From Gammaproteobacteria bacterium (GTDB taxonomy: Bacteria; Pseudomonadota; Gammaproteobacteria; HTCC5015), in the NCBI GenBank assembly GCA_028284675.1, contig JANQRI010000030.1:48460-112459 (forward strand): a DNA stretch of 64,000 bases, given 5' to 3'. This document shows positions 9,146 to 17,748 of the stretch, piece after piece. How positions within the stretch are numbered: position 1 is the first letter of the stretch; each line of letters opens with the position of its first letter. Below the pieces are notes generated by a model. The model made no database searches and was not told the origin of the DNA. It saw nothing but the letters and a program-made list of their open reading frames with translations. The position numbers and the translations under genes were made by a program.

Positions 9146-9468
9146 AACGCTAGTAGAATAATTCCCGCTTTATATAAAAGCGGCTATGCTTAGACTCATT
9201 CCGTTGTTTTTTCAGCGATGCCTGATTTTCGTCAATTGATTATTTGTCGACATAACTTCTCGTTTTTCTAGAACCTCGTCAAATCCAGTGCCTTGATTTC
9301 TCTGTAAAATATCCTGGAATATTTTTTGCAGTATATTTATTTGGAAAGCTATAGGCTGATATTTGCCTATTATCGCCAAAGATATAAATGCACAGAATAG
9401 AATGCTTCTTACAGGTATTTGTGGCGTTTATGCTTTGAGCCAAGCCTAACACTTTTGCGGAGGGTGGT
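9146..9468. other. Intergenic region after lolA, possible weak terminator
   Basis: About 323 bases without a convincing gene. A hairpin CCGCTTT (9165-9171) / AAAGCGG (9177-9183) follows lolA but lacks a T run. A second, AT-only hairpin AAATAT (9307-9312) / ATATTT (9319-9324) is followed by three more T residues. Either could end the ftsK-lolA transcript, and neither is strong. Good ribosome binding bases for the next gene (GGAGGG) lie at 9459-9464. Confidence 0.4.
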
Positions 9469-12018
9469 GTGCAGCGTATTTTATTGATTCTGGAAGAGTC
9501 TGCCACTTTGCGTCATGCGCTAAAGAAAGCTTTTTCGTCCAAAGGTTACGATATAACAGTTGCTGAAAATTATGCGACTGGACTTGATTACTTAAAGTCC
9601 TGTGCCAGTGGCAGCTGTGGTTTCTCAGGTTTTCTGATTGGCTGGCCGGCCTATACTGACAACAGGGCTGACGAAATACTGGTCTCTCTGTCTTCCCCGG
9701 GTTTACGAAAGTTGCCGGTCTTATTGTTATCAGATGAGGGTGATCCGGCCAAGATGGATTGGGTAACCAAACGGGGTGGGGTCGGTTTGCTTGCATGGGG
9801 GGATTACGAAGAAGCCACCAACTTGATGGCGAAACTGGATGAGTCACTGAAGCGCGAGCCGGGTCCGAAAATATTTCCGCGTGTAGGACAGGTGGTCAAA
9901 ATACTTGTGGTTGATGACTCACCATCAGTGCGTTTTTCAATACGCAATCTTTTGTTGAACAGTGGCTATCAGGTTGAAACTGCCGCATCAGCACAGGAAG
10001 GTATCGAGCTGGCTTTTAAGCAGAGTTTTGATATCGCGATTATAGATTATTTTATGCCGGACCATAATGGTGATGTTATGGTGCGGTTGCTCAAGCAAAA
10101 TTCAGCTACAAAAAATATTGTATCTGCAATTATTACCGGCACTTATTCCGATGATGTGATTCGTGATTGTCTGGCGGCGGGTGCGGTCGAGTGTATGTTT
10201 AAAAACGAAGCGCAGGAACTGTTTTTGGCAAGGGTTGGTGCGCTGACTAAATCTGTGCTTGACCGGCGCTCGATTGAAAATGAACGTAAACGTCTGGAAA
10301 GTATATTGAGTTCAGTGGGTGACGGGGTTTACGGTGTCGATAAATCCGGTGATATCGAATTTATTAATCCGGCTGCAAAGAAAATGCTGGGTTATCCTGA
10401 GGTTGCCAGTCTAATTGGCAGATCTGCACATGTCCTTTTTCACTATGCAACACCCGAAGGCGATCTGACCAATGGTGAAACCTGTTTTTTGTCCAATTGC
10501 TATGATAAGGCATCACAGCTTACAAGCTGGCAGACGGTATTTTGGCACCGGAAAGGCCATTCGTTCCCAGTGGAGTGTTCAGTGTACCCCCTGGAGATGG
10601 ATGGCGAGCATGTCGGTTCTGTGGTTGCGTTCCGGGATATATCGGAGCGTAAGGTACTCGAAGAAGAATTGCGATGGCAGGCAAGCCATGATCCTTTGAC
10701 AAAGCTTTTTAATCGTAAATATTTTGAAGAGCAAATAGACGAAGAAGTCGAAAAGTTAAAGCGCAACAATAGTTGCAGTGCGCTATTGTTGGTTGATATT
10801 GACCGATTTAAATATATTAATGATACCGCCGGTCATGTTGCCGGGGATGCGTTGCTTGTTGATGTCGGTAAAAGGTTGCAGCGACGCTTGCGGTCTTCCG
10901 ATACTTTAGCCAGGATTGGAGGCGATGAGTACGCGATCATTATACGAAATATCGTTTCCGGCCATGAGGAAGTGATGGCTGCTGCTGAAGCGTTTCGGCA
11001 TGTGCTCGAGGAAAAGAAGTTTTTTTGTGGCGGAAGAAGTTATGATGTTACCGCAACTTTCGGGGTCAGCATTTTAGACCGCAACACCAAGTCATTGGAA
11101 GAGGTTATGACCAATGCGGATATTGCGTGCCATATCGCAAAAACCAAAGGACGTAACCAGACGCATATTTTTTCAGGAGATCATGACCGCAAGGCCTCGA
11201 TGCATCGGGAGTTGGGTTGGTCTTCACGTTTGCGTGAAGCATTAAAGAAAAATCTGTTTGTGCTGAATTTCCAGCCTATTGTGCCGATTAAGTCGATCGA
11301 TTTTTCAGGTTTGCCGGATCAAACCGGTCAGGTTTGGCTCGAATACCTTATTGCCAAGCAGATGGAGCCTTTGTTTTTTGAAGTTCTATTGCGTCTGCAG
11401 GACACCTCCGGTGATTATATTGTGCCGGATGCTTTTTTACCAACGGCCGAACGCTTTGATATTATGCCTGACATTGATCGCTGGGTAATCGATAACGCAT
11501 TTAACTATCTTGCAAAAAATAAAGTAAAAGCCCCTGCGTATCATCTGGCGATAAATCTTTCCGCGCAAATACTGACTGAAGATGATACGGCCAAATATAT
11601 CAAGGACAGGCTGAAAACCTATGCGATTGATCCGCGATTTATAACCTTTGAAATTACTGAAACACAGGCGGTAACCAATATCGATGCAACCAAGGCATTA
11701 ATCGCAGAATTACGTGGCATGGGGTGTAAATTTGCACTGGATGATTTTGGCAGTGGTTTCAGTTCTTTTTCACATCTAAAACATCTGGATGTGGATTATA
11801 TTAAGATTGATGGTATGTTTACCAAAGGTATAAATGACAACCCGATCGATAAAGCGGTTGTACTGGCGGTTACTGAGATGGCCCGCTCACTGAATAAGAA
11901 AACTGTGGTTGAGTATATTGAAAACCCGGAAGTGTTAAAAACACTGCAACTTTCCAATATAGATTATGCGCAGGGCTACTATATAAGCAAGCCGATTCGT
12001 GCGTTGAACTTTGGTTGA
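9469..12018 (+). CDS. Pseudo-receiver/REC/PAS/GGDEF/EAL protein
   Basis: An 849-residue soluble cyclic di-GMP protein. Residues 1-130 are receiver-like but degenerate: LEES replaces the acidic pair and the phospho-Asp position reads LIGWPA. A second receiver (about 143-265) is intact, with VVDDSPS and the phosphoacceptor in IIDYFMPD. A PAS domain follows (about 285-395, ending DISERK). The GGDEF domain has GGDEY with an RSSD I-site five residues before. The EAL domain has EVLLR, NLSAQ, EITET, DDFGSG and YIKIDG. Both cyclase and phosphodiesterase could therefore work. The start is GTG with GGAGGG five bases upstream. The gene is single, and its partner kinase is not in the window. Confidence 0.92.
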   Translation: MQRILLILEESATLRHALKKAFSSKGYDITVAENYATGLDYLKSCASGSCGFSGFLIGWPAYTDNRADEILVSLSSPGLRKLPVLLLSDEGDPAKMDWVTKRGGVGLLAWGDYEEATNLMAKLDESLKREPGPKIFPRVGQVVKILVVDDSPSVRFSIRNLLLNSGYQVETAASAQEGIELAFKQSFDIAIIDYFMPDHNGDVMVRLLKQNSATKNIVSAIITGTYSDDVIRDCLAAGAVECMFKNEAQELFLARVGALTKSVLDRRSIENERKRLESILSSVGDGVYGVDKSGDIEFINPAAKKMLGYPEVASLIGRSAHVLFHYATPEGDLTNGETCFLSNCYDKASQLTSWQTVFWHRKGHSFPVECSVYPLEMDGEHVGSVVAFRDISERKVLEEELRWQASHDPLTKLFNRKYFEEQIDEEVEKLKRNNSCSALLLVDIDRFKYINDTAGHVAGDALLVDVGKRLQRRLRSSDTLARIGGDEYAIIIRNIVSGHEEVMAAAEAFRHVLEEKKFFCGGRSYDVTATFGVSILDRNTKSLEEVMTNADIACHIAKTKGRNQTHIFSGDHDRKASMHRELGWSSRLREALKKNLFVLNFQPIVPIKSIDFSGLPDQTGQVWLEYLIAKQMEPLFFEVLLRLQDTSGDYIVPDAFLPTAERFDIMPDIDRWVIDNAFNYLAKNKVKAPAYHLAINLSAQILTEDDTAKYIKDRLKTYAIDPRFITFEITETQAVTNIDATKALIAELRGMGCKFALDDFGSGFSSFSHLKHLDVDYIKIDGMFTKGINDNPIDKAVVLAVTEMARSLNKKTVVEYIENPEVLKTLQLSNIDYAQGYYISKPIRALNFG

Positions 12019-12203
12019 CGCGGCTGCCGGCTCGGCGTATTACAAGGCTGTCAGGGCTTGCATTTCAGAATCCAGATGAATCATACTTAAGCCAGGGTTT
12101 ATAAACTGGAATAAAGAGCATATGTATTTATTTTTTTTAAGAGTTATTCACGTGCTTAAGTGTGAAATTGCAAGTGATTCAGAAAAGTATGGCAGGGTGC
12201 CCA

Positions 12204-13070
12204 ATGGCAGGTAATCCGAGCCATGCGGCAATATTGTTGATCCACTGTGACGATCGTCCCGGTCTGGTTGCTGCGGTGACCGGATTTATTAACATGCACA
12301 AAGGCAATATTCTTGATCTGGACCAGCATACCGACAGTGAAGCAAAAAAATTTTTTATGCGGGTAGCCTGGGACCTGGGCCAGTTTACTTTAAGTGGGCA
12401 AGATATTGGGAAGCGTTTTGAGCAAGAGGTTGCAGCACCGTTTAATATGCAATGGGAGTTGTTTTTCTCAGAGCAGACCCCAAGGATGGCGATATTTGTA
12501 TCGCAGATGTTTCATTGCCTCTATGATATTCTCGGGCGTTATAAATCCGGAGAGTGGCGGGTCGAAATACCACTGATCATCAGTAATCACGAGTCTGCCA
12601 GAGATATCGCGCAGCGTTTTGAAATAGATTGCCATATTTTACCCATTACACCGGATAATAAAGCTGAGCAGGAAGCCATCGAGTTGAAATTGCTTGAAGA
12701 GCATTCAATTGATTTTATTGTGTTAGCCCGTTATATGCAGATTCTTTCAGAAAAATTTGTCGAGCGTTACCCGAGCAGTATTATCAATATCCACCATTCA
12801 TTCCTGCCGGCATTTCCGGGCGCCAAACCGTATCACTCTGCACATCGTCGAGGGGTAAAAATTATCGGAGCTACCAGTCATTATGTAACCGCCGAACTTG
12901 ATGCCGGTCCGATTATTGAGCAGGATGTTGTCTATGTGAGCCATAAGGATGCGGTGAGTGATTTAGTACGTAAAGGGCGCGATCTTGAGAAACTGGTATT
13001 GTCCAGGGCGGTTTGGCACCATTTACAAAGAAATATCCTGGTTTACGATAATCGAACGGTTATATTTTAA
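12204..13070 (+). CDS. purU: Formyltetrahydrofolate deformylase
   Basis: Hydrolyses 10-formyl-THF to formate and THF, feeding PurT and balancing one-carbon pools. An N-terminal ACT domain (HCDDRPGLVAAVTGF) precedes a formyltransferase-like domain with NIHHSFLPAFPGAKPYH and GATSHYVTAELDAGPI, which carry the catalytic Asn, His and Asp. The frame is open to a GTG at 12162, but ATG 12204 gives the usual 288 residues and has AGGG six bases upstream, so it is preferred. The macro-domain gene follows after 14 bases, suggesting an operon. Confidence 0.95.
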   Translation: MAGNPSHAAILLIHCDDRPGLVAAVTGFINMHKGNILDLDQHTDSEAKKFFMRVAWDLGQFTLSGQDIGKRFEQEVAAPFNMQWELFFSEQTPRMAIFVSQMFHCLYDILGRYKSGEWRVEIPLIISNHESARDIAQRFEIDCHILPITPDNKAEQEAIELKLLEEHSIDFIVLARYMQILSEKFVERYPSSIINIHHSFLPAFPGAKPYHSAHRRGVKIIGATSHYVTAELDAGPIIEQDVVYVSHKDAVSDLVRKGRDLEKLVLSRAVWHHLQRNILVYDNRTVIF

Positions 13071-13084
13071 GCCATCAAAATACC

Positions 13085-13609
13085 GTGGCTGATTTTTGGG
13101 ATAGAATACAGATACTTGAAGGTGATATTACTGACCTGAAGGTGGATGCGATTGTCAATGCGGCAAATAACTCTTTGTTGGGCGGTGGTGGTGTTGATGG
13201 CGCGATTCACCGTGCGGCTGGACCTGAACTACTGGATGAGTGCCGCAAAATGAATGGGTGTGAGACCGGTGCTGCAAAAATCAGTGGTGCATACCGGCTG
13301 CCGGCACGATATATCATTCATACCGTGGGGCCTGTCTGGCAGGGCGGAAATCATAATGAACCGGAATTGCTGGCTGCCTGTTATCGCAATACAATGTTGT
13401 GTGCACTTGAAAATGAGGTGAAAACAGTTGCTTTTCCGGCAATTAGTTGTGGGATTTATGGGTTTCCGGCCGAGCGCGCCACAGTCATTGCGGTTAATGA
13501 GGTTTATGGTTTTTTGATTGGTTGTGATCAGATTGAGCGAGTGGTTTTTGTATGTTTCAATACTGAAATGCTCAGTATTTATCAAAGTGTTCTCGATACG
13601 ACTATTTAG
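13085..13609 (+). CDS. Macro-domain O-acetyl-ADP-ribose deacetylase
   Basis: A single macro domain of 174 residues close to the YmdB/MacroD group. Members of this group hydrolyse O-acetyl-ADP-ribose and remove ADP-ribose from proteins. Seen in the sequence: GDITDLKVDAIVNAAN, the loop SLLGGGGVDGAIHRAAGP, and AFPAISCGIYGFP, all typical of the active subgroup. The start is GTG at 13085, 14 bases after purU. No sirtuin or ADP-ribosyltransferase lies nearby, so this is probably a housekeeping copy rather than part of a toxin-antitoxin pair. Confidence 0.92.
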   Translation: MADFWDRIQILEGDITDLKVDAIVNAANNSLLGGGGVDGAIHRAAGPELLDECRKMNGCETGAAKISGAYRLPARYIIHTVGPVWQGGNHNEPELLAACYRNTMLCALENEVKTVAFPAISCGIYGFPAERATVIAVNEVYGFLIGCDQIERVVFVCFNTEMLSIYQSVLDTTI

Positions 13610-13617
13610 AGGTTCTT

Positions 13618-14238
13618 TTGCATAAGCTTATTTTATTGCTATTGTCTTTTACATATGCGGGTGTGGCCTATGGTGCCGATAAAATAACAGCGAACGCATT
13701 GTTTGAAGGTAAGGCTGTATTGATTATCCGTGGTGAAAGAGTATTTTTGTCAGCCGGCGAAACCAAAAAAGGTGTCAAATTGCTGGAGGCCAACGGCAAT
13801 GGTGCAGTGATTGAGGTTAATGGCCAACGAAAAATTTTAGGTCTTGATAAATCAATCGCAAAGCAGTATGCCGACCCAGCCGAATGGAAGCGAAATATTA
13901 TTGCAAAAACCCATGTGATATCAGCTAAGCTGATTCACCAAACGCATAACCTTGCAACATTTGAAGTGGATTATTACTACGATAAGAAACTCGGTGATTA
14001 TGCAACTATGTCTGCGAAAACCATGTTCAAAGGTGAAGCCACAGCATATTGGTCACATACGCATACCCGCCTAATACCCGGTAGAAATCTGGCGACCGTT
14101 ACCGTTAGTATGAACGATGAAGCCCCGCCGTCGTATATGTCTGATGAGGTTCGTTTTGATATAACCTGGATTAAAGGTGATGCTTCGGGTTCGACCGGCA
14201 CATATCTGATGGAGTTTATTAAAGAGTGGCGGCAGTAA
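13618..14238 (+). CDS. Exported protein of unknown function
   Basis: A 206-residue protein with a signal peptide (LILLLLSFTYAGVAYGA). The first 60 mature residues (ALFEGKAVLIIRGERVFLSA, then GVKLLEANGNGAVIEVNGQ) resemble the segment before the catalytic domain in TIGR02281-type retropepsin-like proteases. No Asp-Thr-Gly protease motif follows. The rest is beta-rich with no recognised domain. The start is TTG with AGAGG (13608-13612) five bases upstream, which supports this unusual start. It overlaps the next gene by 13 bases, so the two are probably translated together. Confidence 0.65.
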   Translation: MHKLILLLLSFTYAGVAYGADKITANALFEGKAVLIIRGERVFLSAGETKKGVKLLEANGNGAVIEVNGQRKILGLDKSIAKQYADPAEWKRNIIAKTHVISAKLIHQTHNLATFEVDYYYDKKLGDYATMSAKTMFKGEATAYWSHTHTRLIPGRNLATVTVSMNDEAPPSYMSDEVRFDITWIKGDASGSTGTYLMEFIKEWRQ

Positions 14239-14906
14239 ATGCGAGCCGGCGCTTGCCGACTTTGCAGGCGATATTGTTTGATTTCGACGGCACTTTGGTT
14301 GATTCTGAGTGCATTCATTTTCAGCTTTGGAATAAAGCAGTTGAGCCGCATGGTGTTGTTATTGATGAGCCTTTATATCAAAAGTATCTGCTCGGTAAGG
14401 TATGTACCCAGAATGCTGAAGATATAATACGTATATTTTCATTGAAGGTATCGCCGGAAAAGCTGGCTCTTAAGAAAGAGCGCTTGTTAGCCGAGTACCT
14501 TAAGACGCAGACATTGCCTTTAACACACATGGCTGCTGAGGTAATCACTTTTTGTATGAGTTTGAATATTAAAGTGGCACTGGTAACCGGAAGTAACAGA
14601 GCCAGCGTGATTCCGACTTTGTGTACACATAATTTACAGAGCAGCTTTGACTGTATAGTGACCCGGGATGATGTGATGCATACCAAGCCGGCCCCGGAAA
14701 GCTATTTAAAAGCGCTCGCGCAGTTGCAGCTCCCGGCTGATCAGTGTGTGGCGGTTGAGGACAGTGCCAATGGTATTAAATCTGCGACAGGAGCCGGTCT
14801 GAAATGTTTTGCAGTGCGTAATCGTTTTTCAGATGATGGTGATTTTATTTCAGCAGATGCTGTGTTTAATAGTTTAGGTGATTTTAAAATACAGTTGTTC
14901 GGATAA
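14226..14906 (+). CDS. HAD-superfamily phosphatase, beta-phosphoglucomutase-like
   Basis: A 226-residue HAD hydrolase of subfamily IA. Motif I is DFDGTLVDSE, with the nucleophile and acid Asp. Motif II is ALVTGSN, motif III the Lys in HTKPAPESY, motif IV VAVEDSANGI. The helical cap sits between motifs I and II, as in phosphoglycolate phosphatase and beta-phosphoglucomutase relatives. The substrate cannot be told. The GTG start at 14226 lies inside the end of the previous gene, so start choice is tied to that overlap. Confidence 0.85.
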   Translation: MAAVNASRRLPTLQAILFDFDGTLVDSECIHFQLWNKAVEPHGVVIDEPLYQKYLLGKVCTQNAEDIIRIFSLKVSPEKLALKKERLLAEYLKTQTLPLTHMAAEVITFCMSLNIKVALVTGSNRASVIPTLCTHNLQSSFDCIVTRDDVMHTKPAPESYLKALAQLQLPADQCVAVEDSANGIKSATGAGLKCFAVRNRFSDDGDFISADAVFNSLGDFKIQLFG

Positions 14907-15018
14907 TAATACTACCAGGCTGCATACCGCACTTAAGCAACACTGGAGTGTAATTAATAGTGATGACAAGCGAGCATCTGTTATGTGGAATTTAATTAAA
15001 AGCGATATACGGATAGCG

Positions 15019-15837
15019 ATGTTAAAAAAAATATTACTTTGCATGGTTTTTTATTGCGTTTCACCGGCTGCAGTCGCATTGGATTTTGAAGGAGACTTTA
15101 CTCAAGGCGGTTTGCTCCAGGGCCGTGTGGAGCCGGGCAGTAAAGTGTATTTTAAAAAACGAGAAATCAGTGTTTCTTCAGAGGGTGTTTTTTTACTGGG
15201 CTTTGGCCGTAATGCAGGTTTGCAACAGGAGGTTACGGTTGAACTGCCTGACGGCTCACGCAAAATACATAAAATTGAACTAAGTAAGCGGAAATACAAA
15301 GAGCAACGTATCAATGGTTTACCTTCTAATAAAGTAAGTCCCAGCAAAGAAGAGCTGGATCGTATATGGCGGGAAAAAGCTTTATTAACGGCTGCGAGGG
15401 AGTTTGATTCATCGCATAATGATTTTCTTTCTAAGTTTATCTGGCCGGTTACCGGGTTTATCTCCGGAGTATACGGCAGTCGGCGTATTTTAAACGGAAC
15501 TCCAAAACGCCCTCACTACGGTGTGGATGTGGCTGCACCTAACGGCACGCCAATAAAGGCGCCGGTCGGAGGTATCGTTCGACTGGTTCATCAGGACATG
15601 TTTTTTACCGGTGGGACCCTGGTATTGGATCATGGTCATGGTTTGTCATCCACATTTATCCATTTAAGCAAAATTCTGGTCGAAAAAGGTGCTGAGATTA
15701 AGCAGGGGCAGGTAATCGCTGAGGTTGGAGCAACCGGGCGGGCGACCGGTCCACATTTGCACTGGTCTTTAAACTGGTTTAAAACACCGCTGGATCCGGC
15801 ATTATTGGTTGGGCCAATGCCGGATGCCAGTAAGTGA
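15019..15837 (+). CDS. M23-family peptidase (LytM domain), exported
   Basis: A 272-residue periplasmic LytM/M23 protein. The ATG at 15019 gives a clean signal peptide (MLKKILLCMVFYCVSPAAVA), so it is preferred over the open frame back to 14878. The C-terminal domain has the zinc ligands HYGVDVAAPNGTP (His and Asp) and the second pair around HGHGLSSTFIH and GPHLHW. The catalytic site therefore looks complete and the enzyme may cut peptidoglycan peptides. The N-terminal 110 residues are a beta-rich region common in PA5551-type M23 peptidases. It stands 112 bases after the HAD gene and converges on leuA. Confidence 0.9.
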   Translation: MLKKILLCMVFYCVSPAAVALDFEGDFTQGGLLQGRVEPGSKVYFKKREISVSSEGVFLLGFGRNAGLQQEVTVELPDGSRKIHKIELSKRKYKEQRINGLPSNKVSPSKEELDRIWREKALLTAAREFDSSHNDFLSKFIWPVTGFISGVYGSRRILNGTPKRPHYGVDVAAPNGTPIKAPVGGIVRLVHQDMFFTGGTLVLDHGHGLSSTFIHLSKILVEKGAEIKQGQVIAEVGATGRATGPHLHWSLNWFKTPLDPALLVGPMPDASK

Positions 15838-15857
15838 TTTATAGGTCTCTATAAACT

Positions 15858-17405
15858 TTAAACAGCACTTAATTGGGGGTGCTTTCGCTCTGACGCGTTA
15901 TAAAGCTTGTTTAGCGCGTTAATATAAGCGTGTGCCGAGGCGATAACAATATCGGTATCCGCTCCCTGGCCGTTGACCACCACACCGCTTTTCTTAAGCC
16001 GTACATTCACTTCACCTTGTGCATCAGTGCCCCCGGTAATGCTATTGACCGAAAATAAATCCAGAGCAGCCTCACTGTTAACACTAAGCTCTATTGCTTT
16101 AAAGCATGCGTCAACCAGGCCGTCACCAGTGGCTTCCGAGGCATGCTCTTGTCCATCCACTGATAAAATGATTTTGGCTGTCGGGGTTTCGCCGGTTTCT
16201 GTACCAACCTTCATTGAGATCAGTTTAAAGTGTTCATTTTCGTTCTCAAGGTCATGCTCTGTTATTAATGCAAGCAGGTCCTCGTCATATATTTCATGTT
16301 TTTTGTCAGCCAAATCTTTAAAGCGCCGGAAAGCATCATTAAGCGCTTCTTCTGAATCGAATTTAAATCCCAGTTCCTCTAAGCGCGTACGAAAGGCGTT
16401 ACGTCCTGAGTGTTTGCCCAAGACCAGCCGGTTACTGCTCCAGCCGACATCTTCTGCACGCATGATTTCATAAGTTTCCCGGCTCTTTATCACACCATCC
16501 TGGTGAATGCCCGATTCATGGGCGAATGCATTCGCCCCAACAATCGCTTTGTTGGGCTGTACCGCAAAACCGGTAATGCTGGAGACCAGGCGTGAACATG
16601 TCATTATCTGAGTTGTATCAATACCGGTATCGCATGGAAATACGTCCTGGCGGGTTCTAACGCTCATTACAATTTCTTCCAGGGCGGCATTGCCGGCTCG
16701 TTCGCCCAGGCCGTTTACCGTGCACTCAATCTGGCGTGCACCACTGAAAACCGCGGCCAGTGAGTTTGCAACAGCCAAACCCAGGTCATTGTGACAATGT
16801 GTAGAGAATATCGCTTTATCGGAGTTCGGCACTTTTTCGATCAATTGCCTGATCAGCTCGGCATAGTGAATAGGCAAATTATATCCGACCGTATCCGGGA
16901 TATTGATGGTTGTCGCGCCGGCATTAATCGCGGCTTCAACCACGCGACAAAGAAAATCAAGCTCAGAACGGCCGGCATCCTCAGGGGAAAACTCCACATT
17001 ATCGGTGTAACGCCGTGCCCGTTTGATAGCATTGACGGCTGTTTCCACGACCTGTTCCGGTTGCATACGCAGCTTCATTTGCATATGGATCGGGGATGTG
17101 GCGATAAAAGTATGAATGCGTGCCGACTTGGCTTTTGCCAGTGCTTCGCCGGCACGGTCTATGTCGGTTTCAGCGGCTCTGGCAAGTCCGCAAACCGTGC
17201 TGTTTTCAATAGCCGCGGCGACAGCCTGCACCGCTTCAAAATCGCCCCGGCTCGCGACTGGGAAGCCGGCCTCGATCACATCGACCCGCATATGCTCAAG
17301 TGCCCGGGCGATCCGGATTTTCTCATCTTTGTTCATTGAAGCACCGGGGCTCTGCTCACCGTCACGCAATGTTGTGTCAAAAATAATTAATTTGTCTTTT
17401 TTCAT
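15858..17405 (-). CDS. leuA: 2-isopropylmalate synthase
   Basis: First committed step of leucine synthesis: acetyl-CoA plus 2-ketoisovalerate gives 2-isopropylmalate. At 515 residues it is a standard LeuA type 1. The start FDTTLRDGEQSPGASM is the signature, followed by the metal-site HCHNDLGLAVANS and the C-terminal regulatory LeuA dimer domain that binds leucine. The gene is single; leuBCD are not nearby. Upstream is a leader of about 230 bases encoding a leucine-rich peptide, so control by attenuation is likely in addition to leucine feedback on the enzyme. Confidence 0.97.
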   Translation of the reverse strand: MKKDKLIIFDTTLRDGEQSPGASMNKDEKIRIARALEHMRVDVIEAGFPVASRGDFEAVQAVAAAIENSTVCGLARAAETDIDRAGEALAKAKSARIHTFIATSPIHMQMKLRMQPEQVVETAVNAIKRARRYTDNVEFSPEDAGRSELDFLCRVVEAAINAGATTINIPDTVGYNLPIHYAELIRQLIEKVPNSDKAIFSTHCHNDLGLAVANSLAAVFSGARQIECTVNGLGERAGNAALEEIVMSVRTRQDVFPCDTGIDTTQIMTCSRLVSSITGFAVQPNKAIVGANAFAHESGIHQDGVIKSRETYEIMRAEDVGWSSNRLVLGKHSGRNAFRTRLEELGFKFDSEEALNDAFRRFKDLADKKHEIYDEDLLALITEHDLENENEHFKLISMKVGTETGETPTAKIILSVDGQEHASEATGDGLVDACFKAIELSVNSEAALDLFSVNSITGGTDAQGEVNVRLKKSGVVVNGQGADTDIVIASAHAYINALNKLYNASERKHPQLSAV

Positions 17406-17537
17406 CTTTAAATTACCGGTTACTTAGAATCAGTCCTGCCGCGTATCGCTGAACAGCCCAATTCTAGAGAGAGTTAGGGGAGTTTGCCAAAAATTTATTA
17501 GATGCGTGTGCGCCTCGCCAGGCTGTCAGAATGCCCC
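17406..17537 (-). promoter_or_regulatory. leuA leader RNA downstream of the leader peptide
   Basis: The stretch between the leader stop and leuA has competing hairpins. TGCCC (17541-17545) / GGGCA (17532-17536) encloses the leader stop codon in its loop. A short GCCT/AGGC hairpin lies near 17511-17522, then an A/T-rich stretch with five T residues. A long-range AGGGG/CCCCT pairing is also possible. I see no textbook GC-rich terminator, so the exact switch is unclear. Confidence 0.4.
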
Positions 17538-17636
17538 TTAGGGCAGTAGATTCAGGGAGAGGGAGAGCGGGCAGCCGCAAACAGCCGCAGTGCGGATATT
17601 GTGTCGGGCTTCTGTTTTTGAATCGTTTATACTCAT
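17538..17636 (-). CDS. Putative leucine leader peptide of leuA
   Basis: A 32-codon reading frame inside the leuA 5' leader. It starts MSINDSKTE and ends PLSLSLNLLP. Five of the last nine residues are leucine, coded CTC, CTC, CTG, CTA, CTG, placed just before a hairpin that holds the stop codon. This matches the layout of amino-acid biosynthesis leaders, where slow translation of cognate codons reshapes the RNA. No ribosome binding site precedes the ATG, and the best promoter would put the transcript start only about two bases upstream, so translation may be leaderless or another promoter may be used. No closely related peptide is recalled. Confidence 0.6.
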   Translation of the reverse strand: MSINDSKTEARHNIRTAAVCGCPLSLSLNLLP

Positions 17637-17644
17637 AATTGATT

Positions 17645-17673
17645 AATATAACGCGGCTAATTTGTTTTGCCAA
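17645..17673 (-). promoter_or_regulatory. Predicted sigma-70 promoter of leuA
   Basis: Reading on the minus strand: TTGGCA (17668-17673), a 17-base spacer, then TATATT (17645-17650). Spacing is ideal and both boxes match the consensus at five or four positions of six. Predicted start near 17638. A second possible -10, TATACT, lies just upstream and would give a longer leader before the peptide start. Confidence 0.55.
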
Positions 17674-17694
17674 GTATACTAACGTCATAATAAG

Positions 17695-17708
17695 CTATAA
17701 CTTTCGGT
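17695..17708 (+). promoter_or_regulatory. Recurring motif CTATAACTTTCGGT
   Basis: This 14-base word lies 41-54 bases before the preferred cytochrome b561 start. The identical word, in the same orientation relative to the gene, occurs upstream of both pentapeptide genes (minus strand, 60370-60383 and 61806-61819). It contains TATAAC, which could serve as a -10 box, but here no good -35 stands 16-18 bases upstream. Confidence 0.3.
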
Positions 17709-17748
17709 TGTTTTTTAAAAAAGTTTATCCTGGGTGGTGGTGCTGAGT

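Noticed and set aside
16791..17339. Plus-strand 182-residue frame opposite leuA
   Set aside because: Long antisense frames here come from codon bias in leuA; the translation has no recognisable features.
17464..17688. Minus-strand 74-residue frame upstream of leuA
   Set aside because: It starts upstream of the predicted promoter and lacks the features of the shorter leucine-rich frame, which explains the region better.
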